From contig WGSQ01000010.1 in NCBI GenBank assembly GCA_014871605.1, positions 1 through 21,502 of the forward strand: a DNA stretch of 21,502 bases, given 5' to 3'. The notes under the pieces were generated by a model. That model ran no database searches. It saw nothing but the letters and a program-made list of their open reading frames with translations, and was not told the origin of the DNA. The translations under genes and the position numbers were made by a program. This document shows positions 13,755 to 21,502 of the stretch, in pieces. Source of the DNA: Collinsella sp. GTDB taxonomy: Bacteria; Actinomycetota; Coriobacteriia; Coriobacteriales; Coriobacteriaceae. Each line of letters begins with the position of its first letter. The stretch's first letter is position 1.

Positions 13755-13841
13755 TTACTGCATCACATATTCTGTTGTCACCTGGGAGGCTCGCTTTTGC
13801 GGACCTCTTTGCGTTGCTATGGAGCCCTGGTCTGTCGATAA

Positions 13842-13877
13842 ACAAAGCGCCCGCTTGCTGGGGGAGCAAGCGGGCGC
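13842..13877 (-). terminator. Terminator of the cell-wall signalling operon
   Basis: A perfect 13-bp stem (13847-13859 with 13865-13877) has a 5-nt loop. On the minus strand TTTGTTTA follows. It lies about 50 bp after the kinase stop codon. Confidence 0.88.
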
Positions 13878-13929
13878 CTGTGAGCGAATATGTTTGCGGC
13901 GAGAGCCGTGATGAGCGGTGGGGTGGCGA

Positions 13930-15891
13930 CTAGTTGGTCGTACCGGAATCGTCACCCGTGCCCGAGCCAGAGCCCGAACCCGAGCCAGAAAGTGCGACCG
14001 TCAGCGTAATCGTGCTGTCGGTGGACTGCTTGCCAGTGGGGGAGACGCCCGTAACGGTGGCATCCTCGTTACCGCTTACGGGATTGCCGTTCTGGTCACA
14101 GAAGCCGATGTTATAGAAACCGGCGTTGTTGAGCGCGGTGACGGCGGCGGAGATGCTCTTGCCGTACAGGTTGCCCGGAACACTGGCCTTGCCGGACTTC
14201 TTGGCAATGACGACGGTAATCGTGGCGCCGGGCTTCTGCTTGCCACTGGGGTTCCAGCTGATCACGGTGCCCTCGGTAACCGAGTCGTTCTCCTGGTAGC
14301 TAACGTCGACGCCAAAGCCTGCCATATCGAGGGCGTTGCGCGCCTGGGCCTCGGTCATGTCGGTCAGATCGGGGACGGACGTGGTATCCGGGCCGCTCGA
14401 GACCTTGTACGAGATGGTCGTGCCCTTCGCGACTTCCTTACCGGCTTCGGTGCCCTGCTCAAAGACCTGGCCCTCATCGGCCTCGTTGGCCTCCTCGGAG
14501 GCGTTGCCCTTCAGGCCAACGCTTGCCAGCGCGGCTTCTGCCTGGTCCTTGGTCAGGCCGAGAAGCTGGGGAACCTCAACCTTCTCGGAGGGCTTGGGGC
14601 CCTTGGAGATTACCAGGTTCACCTTGGTGCCCTTGGCCTTCTTGGTGTTGCCGTTGGGCGTCTGCTCGGCGACCTTGCCCTCGTCGACATCGTCATTGTA
14701 GCTTTGGTCGATGGTGCCGGCCTCGAGGCCGGCTTCCTTGATCAGCTCGACGGCAGTCTGCTGGTCCTTGCCCAGCACGTCGGGCACGGTGACCTGCTCG
14801 CCGCCAAAGAGTCCTGTGGCAAAGGCCACCACGATGCCGATGACGGCAACGGCTGCCACCACGGCGGCGATGATTTTGTTCTTGTTGGATTTGGGCTCTT
14901 CGACCTCGTAGGAGCCGGTGGAGCCCGAAACCGAGCTACGGGCGGTATTTTGGCCGCTCACGCCCGAGACGGGACGCACCATGGCGCGCGTCTGATCGGA
15001 AAGCTCGCGAGTCTTGGTGGCGCCCAGCTCACCGGGGGCACCGATGATGCGCGTGGGCTCCGAGACGTTGACGGCACGGCCCGACAGGTAGCTGTTGAGC
15101 ACCTGACGCAGCTCGTCGGCGGTCTGGAAGCGGTTTGCCGGATCCTTCTCCATGCACTTGAGGATGATGCGCTCAAGGTCGGCGTCGACACCGGAGTTGA
15201 TCTGGCTCGGCGGAATAGGCAGCTCGTTGACCTGCTTGAGTGCGACTGAGATAGCGTCGTCGCCGTCAAAGGGGACGCGACCGGTGGCGCACTCGTACAT
15301 GACGACACCCAGCGAGTAGATATCCGAAGTGGGACCGAGGTCCTGGCCGCGCGTTTGCTCGGGGCTTACGTAGTGGGCGGTGCCCAGTACATTGTTGTCC
15401 TGCGTGAGGTGGCTGTTCTTTGCGCGCGCGATGCCAAAGTCCATGACCTTGATGTTGCCGTCGGGCAGCACCATGATGTTTTGCGGCTTAATGTCGCGGT
15501 GGATGATCTCGTGCTTGTGGGCGACCGAAAGCGCGGAGCTGATCTGCGAGCCGATCTGCGCGACCTTCTTTGGATCGAGGGCGCCGTGGCTCTTGATGCC
15601 GCTCTTAAGGTCGGTACCGCGCAGGTACTCCATGACGATGTAGTAGGTATCGCCATCCTTGCCCCAATCGTAGACGCCCACGATATAGGGGGAGGAGAGA
15701 CCTGCTGCTGCCTGGGCCTCCTGCTTAAAGCGTGCGGCGAAGGTCGCGTCGCTAGCATACTGCGGCAGCATGATCTTGACGGCTACCGTGCGGTCGAGGA
15801 CCTGATCTTGCGCACGGAAGACGGTCGCCATGCCGCCCGTTCCCACCTTATCCTTAAGGAGGTATCTTCCCCCGAGGACCCTCTGTTCCAT
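13930..15891 (-). CDS. pknB: Serine/threonine protein kinase with PASTA domains (PknB-like)
   Basis: Membrane receptor kinase that senses peptidoglycan fragments or lipid II and phosphorylates cell-wall and division proteins. The kinase domain (about 9-270) has the loop GTGGMATV, Lys39, HRDIKPQN with Asp133, and DFG with Asp151. Thr-rich stretches follow in the juxtamembrane part. A single membrane segment lies at about 340-362. Four PASTA domains then fill the extracellular part, and a Ser-Gly tail (SGSGSGSGSGTGDDSGTTN) ends the protein. I chose ATG 15891 (MEQRVLGGRY) because AGGAG lies 5 nt upstream. ATG 15906 is in frame but has no binding site. The length is 653 residues. It is the last gene of the operon, 132 nt after the SEDS-PBP gene. 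No separate PknA is present. Confidence 0.93.
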   Translation of the reverse strand: MEQRVLGGRYLLKDKVGTGGMATVFRAQDQVLDRTVAVKIMLPQYASDATFAARFKQEAQAAAGLSSPYIVGVYDWGKDGDTYYIVMEYLRGTDLKSGIKSHGALDPKKVAQIGSQISSALSVAHKHEIIHRDIKPQNIMVLPDGNIKVMDFGIARAKNSHLTQDNNVLGTAHYVSPEQTRGQDLGPTSDIYSLGVVMYECATGRVPFDGDDAISVALKQVNELPIPPSQINSGVDADLERIILKCMEKDPANRFQTADELRQVLNSYLSGRAVNVSEPTRIIGAPGELGATKTRELSDQTRAMVRPVSGVSGQNTARSSVSGSTGSYEVEEPKSNKNKIIAAVVAAVAVIGIVVAFATGLFGGEQVTVPDVLGKDQQTAVELIKEAGLEAGTIDQSYNDDVDEGKVAEQTPNGNTKKAKGTKVNLVISKGPKPSEKVEVPQLLGLTKDQAEAALASVGLKGNASEEANEADEGQVFEQGTEAGKEVAKGTTISYKVSSGPDTTSVPDLTDMTEAQARNALDMAGFGVDVSYQENDSVTEGTVISWNPSGKQKPGATITVVIAKKSGKASVPGNLYGKSISAAVTALNNAGFYNIGFCDQNGNPVSGNEDATVTGVSPTGKQSTDSTITLTVALSGSGSGSGSGTGDDSGTTN

Positions 15892-16023
15892 TCCTGCTCC
15901 TAACATAACTATTCGCTCAACGATGTGTGTAGTACCAAATGTGTGGCCGCTGGGGCCGTGTGGCGCGTTGCCGCTAGCTCATCGGCCGCGGCGTGCCACA
16001 AGTATCCGCTTTGATCACGGGCA

Positions 16024-18894
16024 TCACGCTCCCTGTGCGGCGAGCGCCGCGGTCAGGACGATGCCAGCAATCTTGGCCGCCTCGACGTCGTGTTTGTCGT
16101 AATCCTCCAGGGCCACCGAGATGGCAACCGTGGGTGAATCGTAAGGTGCAAAGCCAACAAACATAGAGTTGACGTTGGTGCCGCCGGTCTCGGCCGAACC
16201 GGTCTTGCCGGCAACCTTGACGCCCGGAATCTGGGCATCGGTGCCGGTACCGGACTGGACGACGGCGAGCATGGCCTGCTTGACCTGGTCGGCCGTGGCA
16301 GAGCTGACAGCCTGGCCCAGCGAGCGGGACTGCGTGGTCTTAACCACGGTTCCGTCCGGGGCGAGTATCTGGGACACAAAGAACGGATCCATGACTACGC
16401 CGCTGTTGGCGATAGCCGCAGCAATCACGCAATTCTGCATAACGGTGGTCTGCGGGCCAGGCGTGTGGTCCATGCCGACGGGCTGGCCGGCGCCTGCCCA
16501 AGCGGTCTCCCACTCGGTCATAAGCGACGGGTCGGCCATGATGGAAGCCGCGGTGGTCAGATCCTGACCCAGCTTTTGCCCATAACCAAAGGCGTTGGCA
16601 AACTGTACCAGCGAGTTGGCGCCGACCTCGTTTGCCACCTGGCCAAAGACGACGTTGGACGACACGGCGAAGGCCTGCTGCAGGCTGATGGTGCCGTAGC
16701 TCTCGTTGGCATAGTTGGTGACCGGCGCGTTGCCAATATCCATGGAGCTGGGCGCCTGGTACGTGCTGGTAAGGCTGGCGGTGCCGGTTTCGAGCGCCGC
16801 GGAGAGTGTGACGACCTTAAAGGTCGAGCCCGGGGTGTACAGCGCGTCCATGGCACGGTCGTACATGGAGCCGTCCTCGCCGCCGCCCGACTGGAGCAGC
16901 GCATCGATGTTGGTGTTGTCGTAGGTGGGCGAGCTTGCGCACGCAAGGACCGCACCGGTGCGCGGATCCATGACCACCACAGCGCCCTTAAAGCCCTTGA
17001 GCGCCTGCTCGGCGGCCGTCTGGATGCGCGAGTCGATGGTGAGCTTGGCGGTATTGCCCGGCTGGGTCTGCCCCGCGAGCGACGCGATGGCGTTGTTCCA
17101 GCTGGAGTAATCCTTGGAGCCGGTGAGCGTATCGTTCATGACGCTCTCGATGCCGGCGGTGCCGTATTGCTGGCTCACGTAGCCCACCACGTGCGCGGCC
17201 ATGTTGCCGTTGGGGTAGGAACGGGCGTAGGTGCCGTCCTCCTGCTGCAGCGACTCGGCTAGCGTCACGCCGTCGGACGTGATGATAGAGCCACGCTGGA
17301 TGTACTTGGAGCGGGCGATGGTGTGGTTGTTGGTCGGCATGTCCTGATAGTCCTTGGCCTTGATGACCTGGACATAGGTGAGGTTGCCGATAAGGATGGC
17401 GAACAGCGCCGTAAAGGCGAGCACCGCGCGGGTTAGACGGTTGGCAAGAGCAACGCGGCCGAGCACACCGGATTCAGGTGTGTCGAGCAGGCGACGGCGC
17501 ATGCGCGAGCCGACGGAATGGCTGCCGCTGCCGTAGGAAGACGAGGTGGCAAAGCGCGTGCCCGTCGGGGCGGCGGCAGATGCGACCTGATCATCGGTGA
17601 TGGCGGCCATGGTGCCGGTGCCGGTAAGCTCGGCCTCGCGTCCGGTCGCCTCGTCACCGGCGCGCAGCAGGAGCGCGACGATGATAAAGCTCGCCAGCAG
17701 AGAGGAGCCGCCCTGGCTCATAAAGGGCAGGGTGACGCCGGTCAGCGGGATCAGGCGGGTTACGCCGCCAACGATCAAGAAGGCCTGGAAGCTGATGGCG
17801 GCCGTAAGGCCCGTGGCGCTAAAGGCAGCGAGGTCGGATTTAGCGCGGGCAGCCGTGGTCAGGCCGCGAACGGCAAAGAGCATAAAAAGGATGAGCACGG
17901 CGCCGCCGCCCAAAAGGCCCATCTCTTCGCCGATAGCCGAGAAGATAAAGTCGGACTCGACGACAGGGATGTTGTTGGCCATGCCGTTGCCGATGCCAAC
18001 ACCGACCAGGCCGCCATCGGCAAGCGAGAAGAGCGACTGGACGATCTGGTAGCCCTGCCCCTGGGCGTCCTTAAACGGATCGACCCAAACTTGGAAGCGC
18101 ACCTGAACGTGAGACAGGAACTTGTAGGCGCCCACGGCTCCGACGGCTAAGAGCGCAAGGCCGATAACGACATACGAAAAGCGCCCCGTGGCAACGTAGA
18201 GCATCAGCAAGAAGATGGTGTAGAACAGCACGGCCGAACCCAGATCGCGTTCGAAGACGACGACGAGCAGGCACACACCCCACACGGCAAACAGCGGCAG
18301 CAGCAGTCGCAGGCGAGGGATCTTAAAGCCCAGGATCTTGCGGTTGGAGATGGAGAGCAGCTCGCGGTTCTCGGCCAGGTACCCGGCCAGGAACAGCACG
18401 ATAAAGACCTTGGCGAACTCGCCAGGCTGGATGGTAAAGCCCGCGATGCGAATCCACAGTTTGGAGCCCGAGATCGTGGTGCCAATAAAGATGGGCAGCA
18501 TCAGCAGGATGATGCCGATAATGCCAAAGGTGTACTTGTAGCGCATGACCACGTCGAGGTTTTTGACCAGTGCGAGCGTTCCCACCATCAGGGCCACCGA
18601 GACAAACAGGATGATGAGCTGTGAGATGGCGAGAGCGGGGGCGAGACGCGTCACGAACGTGATGCCGATGCCCGAAAGTATAAATACGATGGGCAGGATG
18701 GCGGGGTCGGCACCGGGCGCCAAGATGCGCACGGCAATGTGGGCCGCGGCAAAGGCGGCAAAGAGGCCGATCGGTACGGCGAGCGTCTCAAAGGAGATGG
18801 CAGCGCCCGCGGTGAGGACGTACATCGCATACAGCAGGATGACGGGGAACGCCGAGGCGATGAGCAAGAGCAGCTCGGTGTTGCGGCGACTCAT
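16024..18894 (-). CDS. SEDS polymerase fused to class B penicillin-binding protein (RodA/FtsW-PbpA)
   Basis: One 956-residue polypeptide joins a peptidoglycan glycosyltransferase to its transpeptidase partner. The SEDS part (about 1-412) has many membrane helices, FERDLGSAVLFY with the conserved acidic Asp217, QGQGYQIVQSL, and PLTGVTLPFMSQGGSS. A Ser/Gly/Ala/Thr-rich cytoplasmic linker follows (about 415-470). The PBP part has its own membrane helix (about 488-508), RGSIITSDGVTLAE, STFK with Ser690 and Lys693, SSN (745-747) and KTG (897-899). In most Actinobacteria rodA and pbpA are adjacent separate genes. ATG 18894 lies 8 nt from GGGAG, so I prefer it to the in-frame GTG 18903, which overlaps that site. 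It lies 16 nt after the phosphatase gene. Confidence 0.93.
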   Translation of the reverse strand: MSRRNTELLLLIASAFPVILLYAMYVLTAGAAISFETLAVPIGLFAAFAAAHIAVRILAPGADPAILPIVFILSGIGITFVTRLAPALAISQLIILFVSVALMVGTLALVKNLDVVMRYKYTFGIIGIILLMLPIFIGTTISGSKLWIRIAGFTIQPGEFAKVFIVLFLAGYLAENRELLSISNRKILGFKIPRLRLLLPLFAVWGVCLLVVVFERDLGSAVLFYTIFLLMLYVATGRFSYVVIGLALLAVGAVGAYKFLSHVQVRFQVWVDPFKDAQGQGYQIVQSLFSLADGGLVGVGIGNGMANNIPVVESDFIFSAIGEEMGLLGGGAVLILFMLFAVRGLTTAARAKSDLAAFSATGLTAAISFQAFLIVGGVTRLIPLTGVTLPFMSQGGSSLLASFIIVALLLRAGDEATGREAELTGTGTMAAITDDQVASAAAPTGTRFATSSSYGSGSHSVGSRMRRRLLDTPESGVLGRVALANRLTRAVLAFTALFAILIGNLTYVQVIKAKDYQDMPTNNHTIARSKYIQRGSIITSDGVTLAESLQQEDGTYARSYPNGNMAAHVVGYVSQQYGTAGIESVMNDTLTGSKDYSSWNNAIASLAGQTQPGNTAKLTIDSRIQTAAEQALKGFKGAVVVMDPRTGAVLACASSPTYDNTNIDALLQSGGGEDGSMYDRAMDALYTPGSTFKVVTLSAALETGTASLTSTYQAPSSMDIGNAPVTNYANESYGTISLQQAFAVSSNVVFGQVANEVGANSLVQFANAFGYGQKLGQDLTTAASIMADPSLMTEWETAWAGAGQPVGMDHTPGPQTTVMQNCVIAAAIANSGVVMDPFFVSQILAPDGTVVKTTQSRSLGQAVSSATADQVKQAMLAVVQSGTGTDAQIPGVKVAGKTGSAETGGTNVNSMFVGFAPYDSPTVAISVALEDYDKHDVEAAKIAGIVLTAALAAQGA

Positions 18895-18910
18895 AAGCGG
18901 CACTCCCTTT

Positions 18911-20710
18911 CTAATTCTTATCGGAGGCTTCGGCCTCGGCGGACTGTTCGGCGGTTTTCTCGGAATCTGATTCGGAGGTCGATCCCTGATTGGTGTTGTC
19001 GCGAATCGTTTGCGCGTCGATCACCTGGCGGGTCTGCTCCTCGTCGATCTGGTGGCGGTACTTGGATATCGTGTCCTGCGCATCGTCGACACTTGTTTGC
19101 GGAATACCCGCCTTGAGGCGGTTTTGCGTGTCTTCGGGCAGGTCGGATAGCTTGATGCTGGTTTCGCTTTCGAGCCAGTGGAGCTTGAGTCCGAGTGGCT
19201 TGCCGGGCAGGCCGCGCCAGACGGCGACATTGCCCTGGTAGGTACCCAGGTAGTACGAGCCGGTGACACCCGTGTAGGCCCAGATGCCAGCTGCCAGCAC
19301 AAAGACGAGGGCCAGGATGGCGGCGATAGTAACGTTGCGGCGACGCACGCGTTGCGCCTCGCGCATGACGCCATCGTCAACCAGGTCAACGACTACTACG
19401 GTCACGTTGTCGTGGCCGCCGGCGGCAAGCGCCGCGTCCACTAGGTTGTCGACGCAGATTTGCGCGGTTGAGGACTGCGTGGCGATGTTCTCGATATCGC
19501 TATCGGGAATCATGCTCGAAAGGCCGTCGGAGCACAGGATCAGACGGTCACCTTCCTCGATATGCAGAGTGAAGTGGTCGGCATACATAGCGGGGTCCGA
19601 GCCCAGCGCGCGGGTGATGACCGAACGGTTGGGGTGGACGCGAGCCTCATCTGCCGTGATCTCGCCGGCGTCCACGAGCTCCTCCACGTAGGAGTGGTCG
19701 CGGGTCACGCGGATGAGTGTGCCCTCGTGGAGCAGGTAGGCGCGAGAGTCACCCACGTGGGCGATGGCGAGCGTGTCGTTTTCGATATAGGCGCAAGTGG
19801 CTGTGCAGCCCATGCCGGGCTTGCCCAGGCCATTCAGGGCCGCCTCGATTACGGCAGCGTTGGCGGCCTCGACGGCTGCCGCCAGGCGTGCGGCGTCGGC
19901 AGACTGAGGAGCTGTCTTGGCGATGGTCTCGACAGCGATAGAAGAGGCCACCTCGCCGGCAGCGTGACCACCCATGCCGTCGCATACGCAAAAGAGCGGC
20001 GACTGCACCAAGTAGGAATCCTCATTGTGCGGGCGCACGCAGCCAACGTCGGAGCGGGCGCCCCACATGAGTTGCGTGGTGGTGCCGGCATCATAGGTCG
20101 AGTCGGTCTCGATGCGCTCCTCGGTCAGGGGCTCAAAGCTCATGGTCGAGCCGGGGTCTTTGAGTTTGGCCTCAACGGCGGCAACGTCGATCTCTGCTGT
20201 GTCACCGGGAGAGACGGTGTCGGTCTCGGCGTTTGATTCGGAATCGCCGGTGTCCGGGGAGTCGGGCTCCTCGGAAACGCGGGCGGTCGACTCGTCGTCT
20301 TGCGGGCTGACGTCTATAGACTCGGGCGCCGGCGTAGACGCGGGCGCAACCTTGGATGCCGGGGCTATGGGAAACGCCGGCGCGGCGGGCTCGGGTGCCG
20401 CAAACACCGCAGCGCTCTCGTTGATTGCCGCGGCGACGGGCTCTGCAAAGTGAGCCGGCGCCGGGGTTGCTTCGGGCGCTGTGGGCTGTTCCGCAGCATG
20501 TGCGCCGATGGGCGCCGCTACGGCATCCTCTTCGTCCTCGTTATCGGCGAGATCCGAAATATCATGCGTTACATGCGAAAGAGGCAGGGAGAACACGGTG
20601 TCCTCGGGCTCCACGGGTGCGGAGCCTGCCGGAGCGGCGTGGGCCGGCGCAGCTGTGGTGGCGGCCGGTGCCTCGGTCATAGTTGCGGACTTGTTCTCCT
20701 CGTCGATCAT
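18911..20710 (-). CDS. pstP: PP2C-family Ser/Thr phosphatase with long N-terminal extension (PstP-like)
   Basis: Removes phosphate from targets of the PASTA kinase and from the kinase itself. The PP2C domain spans about 213-443. Its metal-binding aspartates are in RPHNEDSY (Asp231), CDGMGGHAAGE (Asp244), SDGLSSM (Asp395) and GGHDN (Asp434), and GDSRAYL is present. A membrane helix (about 459-480) and an extracytoplasmic tail rich in Ser/Glu follow. Residues 1-212 are an Ala/Pro/Glu-rich, probably disordered extension, absent from the usual PstP, which begins near the catalytic domain. The ATG overlaps the fhaB stop codon as ATGA, which means translational coupling. An internal ATG at residue 11 is an alternative start. 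The extension keeps the codon bias of its neighbours, so it looks truly coding. Confidence 0.9.
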   Translation of the reverse strand: MIDEENKSATMTEAPAATTAAPAHAAPAGSAPVEPEDTVFSLPLSHVTHDISDLADNEDEEDAVAAPIGAHAAEQPTAPEATPAPAHFAEPVAAAINESAAVFAAPEPAAPAFPIAPASKVAPASTPAPESIDVSPQDDESTARVSEEPDSPDTGDSESNAETDTVSPGDTAEIDVAAVEAKLKDPGSTMSFEPLTEERIETDSTYDAGTTTQLMWGARSDVGCVRPHNEDSYLVQSPLFCVCDGMGGHAAGEVASSIAVETIAKTAPQSADAARLAAAVEAANAAVIEAALNGLGKPGMGCTATCAYIENDTLAIAHVGDSRAYLLHEGTLIRVTRDHSYVEELVDAGEITADEARVHPNRSVITRALGSDPAMYADHFTLHIEEGDRLILCSDGLSSMIPDSDIENIATQSSTAQICVDNLVDAALAAGGHDNVTVVVVDLVDDGVMREAQRVRRRNVTIAAILALVFVLAAGIWAYTGVTGSYYLGTYQGNVAVWRGLPGKPLGLKLHWLESETSIKLSDLPEDTQNRLKAGIPQTSVDDAQDTISKYRHQIDEEQTRQVIDAQTIRDNTNQGSTSESDSEKTAEQSAEAEASDKN

Positions 20711-21123
20711 CGACGGTTCACCTTCATGACCACGTCGCCAATCTGGACTTCGTCGCCCTCGCGCAGCGTTGCGGGCTCCACGAGCTGGCGGCCGTTGACG
20801 AGCGTGCCGTTAAGCGAGTTGAGGTCCTCGATGATGAGTGCCGGGCCCTGCAGCGAAAAGCGCGCATGCGAGGCCGAGACGAACGGTTCGTTGATGCAGA
20901 TGTCCGAAGATGGCGAGCGACCGACGATGACGGGGCCGAGCATGTCTACGTGGATGCCGCGGATACCGCGCGGACCCTTGTCCACATCGATCGTCCAGAT
21001 AGCCGAGTCGCGGCGCTGCCCGCGCACAAGTCCCACGCCGGTCTTCATGACGGCGAACAAGAAGATATAGAGCAGGGCGACCAGGACGATGCGGCCTGCA
21101 AAAAGGACGATATCGATGTTCAT
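20707..21123 (-). CDS. fhaB: Membrane-anchored FHA domain protein (FhaB-like)
   Basis: A 138-residue phosphothreonine reader. An N-terminal membrane helix lies at about 5-27. The FHA domain (about 62-137) has IVGRSPSSDICI, SASHARF and LNSLNGTLVNG, which hold the conserved Arg, Ser, His and Asn. In Mycobacterium, FhaB (FipA) is bound and phosphorylated in the kinase-division network; the same role here follows from synteny. AGGGGAT lies about 9 nt before the ATG. It starts 6 nt after fhaA and overlaps the phosphatase start by 4 nt. Confidence 0.9.
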   Translation of the reverse strand: MNIDIVLFAGRIVLVALLYIFLFAVMKTGVGLVRGQRRDSAIWTIDVDKGPRGIRGIHVDMLGPVIVGRSPSSDICINEPFVSASHARFSLQGPALIIEDLNSLNGTLVNGRQLVEPATLREGDEVQIGDVVMKVNRR

Positions 21124-21129
21124 AAGCGA

Positions 21130-21502
21130 CTATCCCCTAAATTCAAAGGTACTCAGGCCAAACGTCAGCAGATCGCCGTTGCGCAGCGGGCAGCGCGTAA
21201 TGCGGCGGTTGTTGACGAGCGTGCCGTTGGTGGAATTGAGGTCCTCGATCGACCAATCCGAGCCCGTAAAGGTGAGCTGGGCGTGGCGGCGCGACACGTT
21301 GGGGTCGCGCAGGGCAATGTCGGAAACTGAGCGCTCGCGACCGATGGTTACCTGTGCGGAGGTGATGCTATGGCTCTCGCCGCTCACGACGTCGACGAGC
21401 TGGGCGAGCGGGCGCTGCGGGGCGCGAGTGCTCGCCATGTTGGAGGCGATGCCGGCTGCGGCGCCTAGGCCCACGGCGGCACCGGTCGCGGCGGCTCCGC
21501 CC
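21130..21502 (-). CDS. fhaA: FHA domain protein (FhaA-like), C-terminal part, cut by window edge
   Basis: The reading frame stays open to the right end of the window, so only the last 124 codons or so are seen. The FHA domain occupies the C-terminus: VTIGRERSVSDIAL, PNVSRRHAQL and LNSTNGTLVNN. An Ala/Gly-rich stretch precedes it. FhaA proteins carry a DUF3662 domain before such a linker, which would lie outside the window. It is the most upstream visible gene of the operon, so the promoter is also outside. Confidence 0.85.
   Translation of the reverse strand, partial: GGAAATGAAVGLGAAAGIASNMASTRAPQRPLAQLVDVVSGESHSITSAQVTIGRERSVSDIALRDPNVSRRHAQLTFTGSDWSIEDLNSTNGTLVNNRRITRCPLRNGDLLTFGLSTFEFRG

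Noticed and set aside
13749..13760. A 12-bp palindrome CAGTAATTACTG at the end of the orphan frame
   Set aside because: It spans the stop codon with no T-run or neighbouring gene start to explain a function; a palindrome this short is expected by chance in a window of this size.
13918..15249. A 443-codon plus-strand frame opposite the PASTA kinase
   Set aside because: It runs through the kinase antisense and has only low-complexity Gly/Ala/Leu composition.

Overview
The window looks like chromosomal DNA of a Coriobacteriia actinobacterium, most probably Collinsella or a close relative. The reasons are inferential: high-GC codon use, strong Shine-Dalgarno sites, abundant PTS genes, and an actinobacterial cell-wall signalling cluster (fhaA-fhaB-pstP-rodA/pbpA-pknB) in which the SEDS polymerase and the class B PBP form one polypeptide. 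No 16S gene is present, so the genus is not proven.

Layout. (1) 1-3622, plus strand: a mannose-family PTS operon (EIIAB, EIIC, EIID) followed, after a terminator-like hairpin, by a DUF956/ManO gene. (2) 3641-3914: intergenic DNA dense in inverted repeats. (3) 3915-7260: tRNA-Arg(CCU) and an island of about 3.2 kb bounded by a 118-bp direct repeat that starts in the T-loop of the tRNA. The island carries an EcoRII-like restriction-modification pair (a C5-methyltransferase with an N-terminal HTH, then a 404-residue endonuclease), a truncated AAA ATPase and three 18-bp repeats at exact 34-bp spacing. No integrase is present. (4) 7635-13501: a sugar locus made of a TIM-barrel isomerase/epimerase, a glucoside-type PTS EIIBC, a DeoR regulator, an AlsE-like epimerase, an RpiB/AlsB-like isomerase and a divergent LacI regulator. 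TTAA-N4-TTAA operators lie in front of both alsE and lacI. (5) 13554-13754: an orphan reading frame that looks like the 3' end of a lost gene. (6) 13842-21502, minus strand: the Ser/Thr phosphorylation and elongation/division operon, transcribed from beyond the right edge toward a strong terminator at 13842-13877.

How it works together. The mannose PTS imports and phosphorylates hexoses. The second sugar locus probably imports a rare hexose and converts its phosphate to fructose-6-phosphate through RpiB/AlsB and AlsE chemistry; D-allose or D-allulose is the best guess. It appears to be controlled by LacI and perhaps by DeoR. The cell-wall operon couples a PASTA kinase, its PP2C phosphatase and FHA phosphothreonine readers to a fused glycosyltransferase/transpeptidase. 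The most unusual parts are the tRNA-linked island with its repeats, the tRNA T-arm copy in inverted orientation, and the SEDS-PBP fusion.
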